Below, piece by piece: positions 62,599 through 64,000 of a stretch of DNA of 64,000 nucleotides. Location of the stretch: contig UCCA01000003.1 of the NCBI GenBank assembly GCA_900470805.1, positions 186,001 through 250,000 of the forward strand. Reading direction: 5' to 3'. The translations under genes were made by a program, and so were the position numbers. The DNA comes from Hyphomicrobiales bacterium (GTDB lineage Bacteria; Pseudomonadota; Alphaproteobacteria; Rhizobiales; Rhizobiaceae). The notes under the pieces are model-generated. The model was given only the letters and a program-made list of their open reading frames with translations. It made no database searches and was not told the DNA's origin. Each line of letters begins with the position of its first letter. Position 1 is the first letter of the stretch.

Positions 62599-63663
62599 CT
62601 AGTTTGCCGCAGCTTTTTTCTCGGGCTCGACGCTCTTGTCGACGTGCACGACAACCGAGAGCCCGGGCGCCAAATTCTTCGCCGCGGGTTGATCGGGATC
62701 GATGCTGATACGGACGCCGACGCGCTGGGCGATCTTCACGAAATTGCCGGTGGCATTATCGGCCTTTATGACCGCAAACTCGGAGCCGGCAGCTGGCGAG
62801 AAACGCTCGATGCGACCATTGAGCCGCTGGCGACCCAACGCATCGACGATTATCGAGACGGGTTGACCGACCTGCATGCCTTCCAGCTGCGTTTCCTTGA
62901 AATTGGCAACGACCCACACATCCTCCGGCACCACCGCCATGAGCTGCGTACCCGCCGTCACGTATTGCCCAAGACGGACACCGACCTCCCCCAGATGTCC
63001 GTCGCGCGGCGCAACGATCGCTGTGTTCTGCAGATCGATCTCCGCCAGATGCACCGTCGCCTCGGCGCTCGCCACATTGGCTTCGAGGAGAGACCGGTTG
63101 ACGATGATGGTCGCCAGGCTTTGCTTCGAAACCTCCAATGCGGCCTGCGCCTGGTTCAGCGCGGCTTTTGCTTCGTCCAGAGTGGCCTGTGCCTGCTCCG
63201 ATTCGCTGGCGGATGCGATGCCGCGATCACTGAGGTTGCTGATCCGGTCCCACGCCAGCTGCGCGCGCTTCAGGGATGCGTTGGCGCTGTCGATCTGCGC
63301 CTGACTGGAGGCGATCGTCGCCTTGGCAGACAGCTCCGACTGGTGCGAGTTTTCCAGTGACGCCTTCTGCCCTTCCAGTGCGGCGCGGGCCTGGGCCAGC
63401 TTCTGCGCATAGATGCGGTCATCGATCTTCGCCAGCACCTCGCCTTGCTTCACCTGCTGGTAGTCCTTGACGGGGACATCGACGATGTAGCCGTTAACCT
63501 GCGGGCTCATGATCGTGACGTAACCCCTGACATAGGCATTATCCGTCGTCTCGACAGAGGTGACGAATGGCGGCAGCCGCCAGGCGTAAAGAACAAGCAA
63601 CACACCGGCGACACCGGCAAGGATGGCGATGATGCGGGTCGGGGATCGGAAGAAATTCAACAT
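62599..63663 (-). CDS. HlyD/EmrA-like membrane fusion protein
   Basis: A 354-residue periplasmic adaptor of a multidrug efflux pump. One N-terminal membrane anchor (about 11-28) is followed by a barrel-sandwich/lipoyl domain (TDNAYVRGYVTIMSPQVNGYI, then VKQGEVLAKID), a long alpha-helical hairpin (about 80-205, rich in Ala, Gln and Ser) and a beta-barrel domain (APRDGHLGEVGVRLGQYV, WVVANFKETQL). It works with the MFS transporter encoded just upstream (63680 onward) and an outer-membrane channel not found here. The C-terminus is basic. Substrate unknown. Confidence 0.92.
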   Translation of the reverse strand: MLNFFRSPTRIIAILAGVAGVLLVLYAWRLPPFVTSVETTDNAYVRGYVTIMSPQVNGYIVDVPVKDYQQVKQGEVLAKIDDRIYAQKLAQARAALEGQKASLENSHQSELSAKATIASSQAQIDSANASLKRAQLAWDRISNLSDRGIASASESEQAQATLDEAKAALNQAQAALEVSKQSLATIIVNRSLLEANVASAEATVHLAEIDLQNTAIVAPRDGHLGEVGVRLGQYVTAGTQLMAVVPEDVWVVANFKETQLEGMQVGQPVSIIVDALGRQRLNGRIERFSPAAGSEFAVIKADNATGNFVKIAQRVGVRISIDPDQPAAKNLAPGLSVVVHVDKSVEPEKKAAAN

Positions 63664-63679
63664 TCGAGGGGACTCACGA

Positions 63680-64000
63680 TCATGATGGGACTGCGGCTGG
63701 CTGGTCTTGATCGACCTTATGCCCGAAGCGTAGCCAGACCTGATGGAGGATCAGGGTTACGAGACCAAGGACGGACGCAAGAAAGATCACGAAAAAGCTG
63801 TCGTTATAGGCAAGGGTATAGGCTTCGCGCGACACCTGCTGCGCAAGCAGCGAAATGCCCTCGGCGTTAAGGAGGGTATTGTCGGTGATGATCTTTCCAT
63901 AAGAGGCCGACAGCTGCGACACACGCTGGGCCACCAGCGGATCCTGGAGCAGGATGTGCTCGACCAGAACGTTCGAATGGAATTTCTCGCGGATGGTGAC
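63680..64000 (-). CDS. DHA2-family MFS multidrug transporter, EmrB-like (5' part outside the window)
   Basis: Only the last 106 residues are in the window. They contain a helical periplasmic stretch (AQRVSQLSASYGKIITDN), a final membrane segment (SFFVIFLASVLGLVTLILHQVWL) and a short basic tail, as at the end of 14-TM EmrB/FarB transporters. The gene stops 16 bases before the EmrA-like start, so the pair is co-transcribed. The drug or metabolite exported is unknown. Confidence 0.8.
   Translation of the reverse strand, partial: VTIREKFHSNVLVEHILLQDPLVAQRVSQLSASYGKIITDNTLLNAEGISLLAQQVSREAYTLAYNDSFFVIFLASVLGLVTLILHQVWLRFGHKVDQDQPAAVPS

Noticed and set aside
1..64000. CRISPR arrays, tRNA, rRNA, insertion sequences, integrase and attachment sites
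   Set aside because: No regularly spaced direct repeats, transposase or integrase motifs or cloverleaf-like sequences were seen; by-eye reading could miss a single tRNA, so a covariance-model scan would be decisive.

Overview
The window is a 64 kb stretch of GC-rich chromosome from an alphaproteobacterium of the Rhizobiaceae (Rhizobium or a close relative). The evidence is the HdaA-type DnaA regulator beside polyphosphate kinase, the order aspS - rnd - ppx - ppk - hdaA - purM - purN, the order lptF-lptG-lptD-SurA-pdxA-rsmA-gmk-yicC-mltG-fabF-acpP-fabG-fabD, an AspRS of the non-discriminating type, and a RIME-like rhizobial palindromic repeat. I see no rRNA, tRNA, CRISPR array, insertion sequence, integrase or phage gene. 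This is mostly core chromosome, densely packed, with many ATGA stop/start overlaps.

Layout. 1-10.9 kb: parC (3' part only), an exported protein of unknown function, aspS, a Tat-exported multicopper oxidase, RNase D, a membrane class III nucleotide cyclase and an exported phytase-like esterase. 11-16.6 kb (minus strand): AI-2E family permease, hdaA, ppk, ppx, linking DnaA inactivation and polyphosphate metabolism. 16.9-19.3 kb: purM-purN, then a Phd/VapC-type toxin-antitoxin pair. 19.3-23.3 kb (minus): an orphan phnM, then nudK coupled to a molybdopterin oxidoreductase. 23.4-28 kb: rlmJ, a GST, a LysR regulator divergent from a short-chain dehydrogenase, and an Omp25/31-type outer-membrane protein. 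27.8-32.3 kb: FolM-like reductase - uvrC - pgsA - moaD - moaE, with a palindromic repeat between moaD and moaE. 32.3-34.3 kb: a LivH-type permease without partners, divergent from a CGNR zinc-finger regulator and a lipoprotein, with a strong palindrome in the shared promoter. 34.4-43.2 kb: ndk, DinB-like protein, GGDEF protein, ABC-F ATPase, lipoprotein polysaccharide deacetylase, a sugar 1-dehydrogenase resembling Azospirillum L-arabinose dehydrogenase, a GrpB-like protein, holC and pepA.

43.4-62.5 kb is an envelope and core-biosynthesis supercluster: PAP2 phosphatase, LPS export (lptF, lptG, lptD), periplasmic chaperone, pdxA, rsmA, gmk, yicC, mltG, the fatty-acid genes fabF/acpP/fabG/fabD, an aldo/keto reductase, then rpsF-rpsR-DUF2232-rplI. 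The window ends inside an EmrAB-type efflux pair.

I found no clear large undescribed system. The observations most worth following are: the LivH/CGNR/lipoprotein locus with its near-perfect palindrome; a 10-bp inverted repeat just before the polysaccharide deacetylase start; a probable S6:S18-binding leader before rpsF; a seven-codon mini-ORF coupled to rnd; tandem hairpins before the cyclase; and unusual residues in the cyclase and the PAP2 enzyme.
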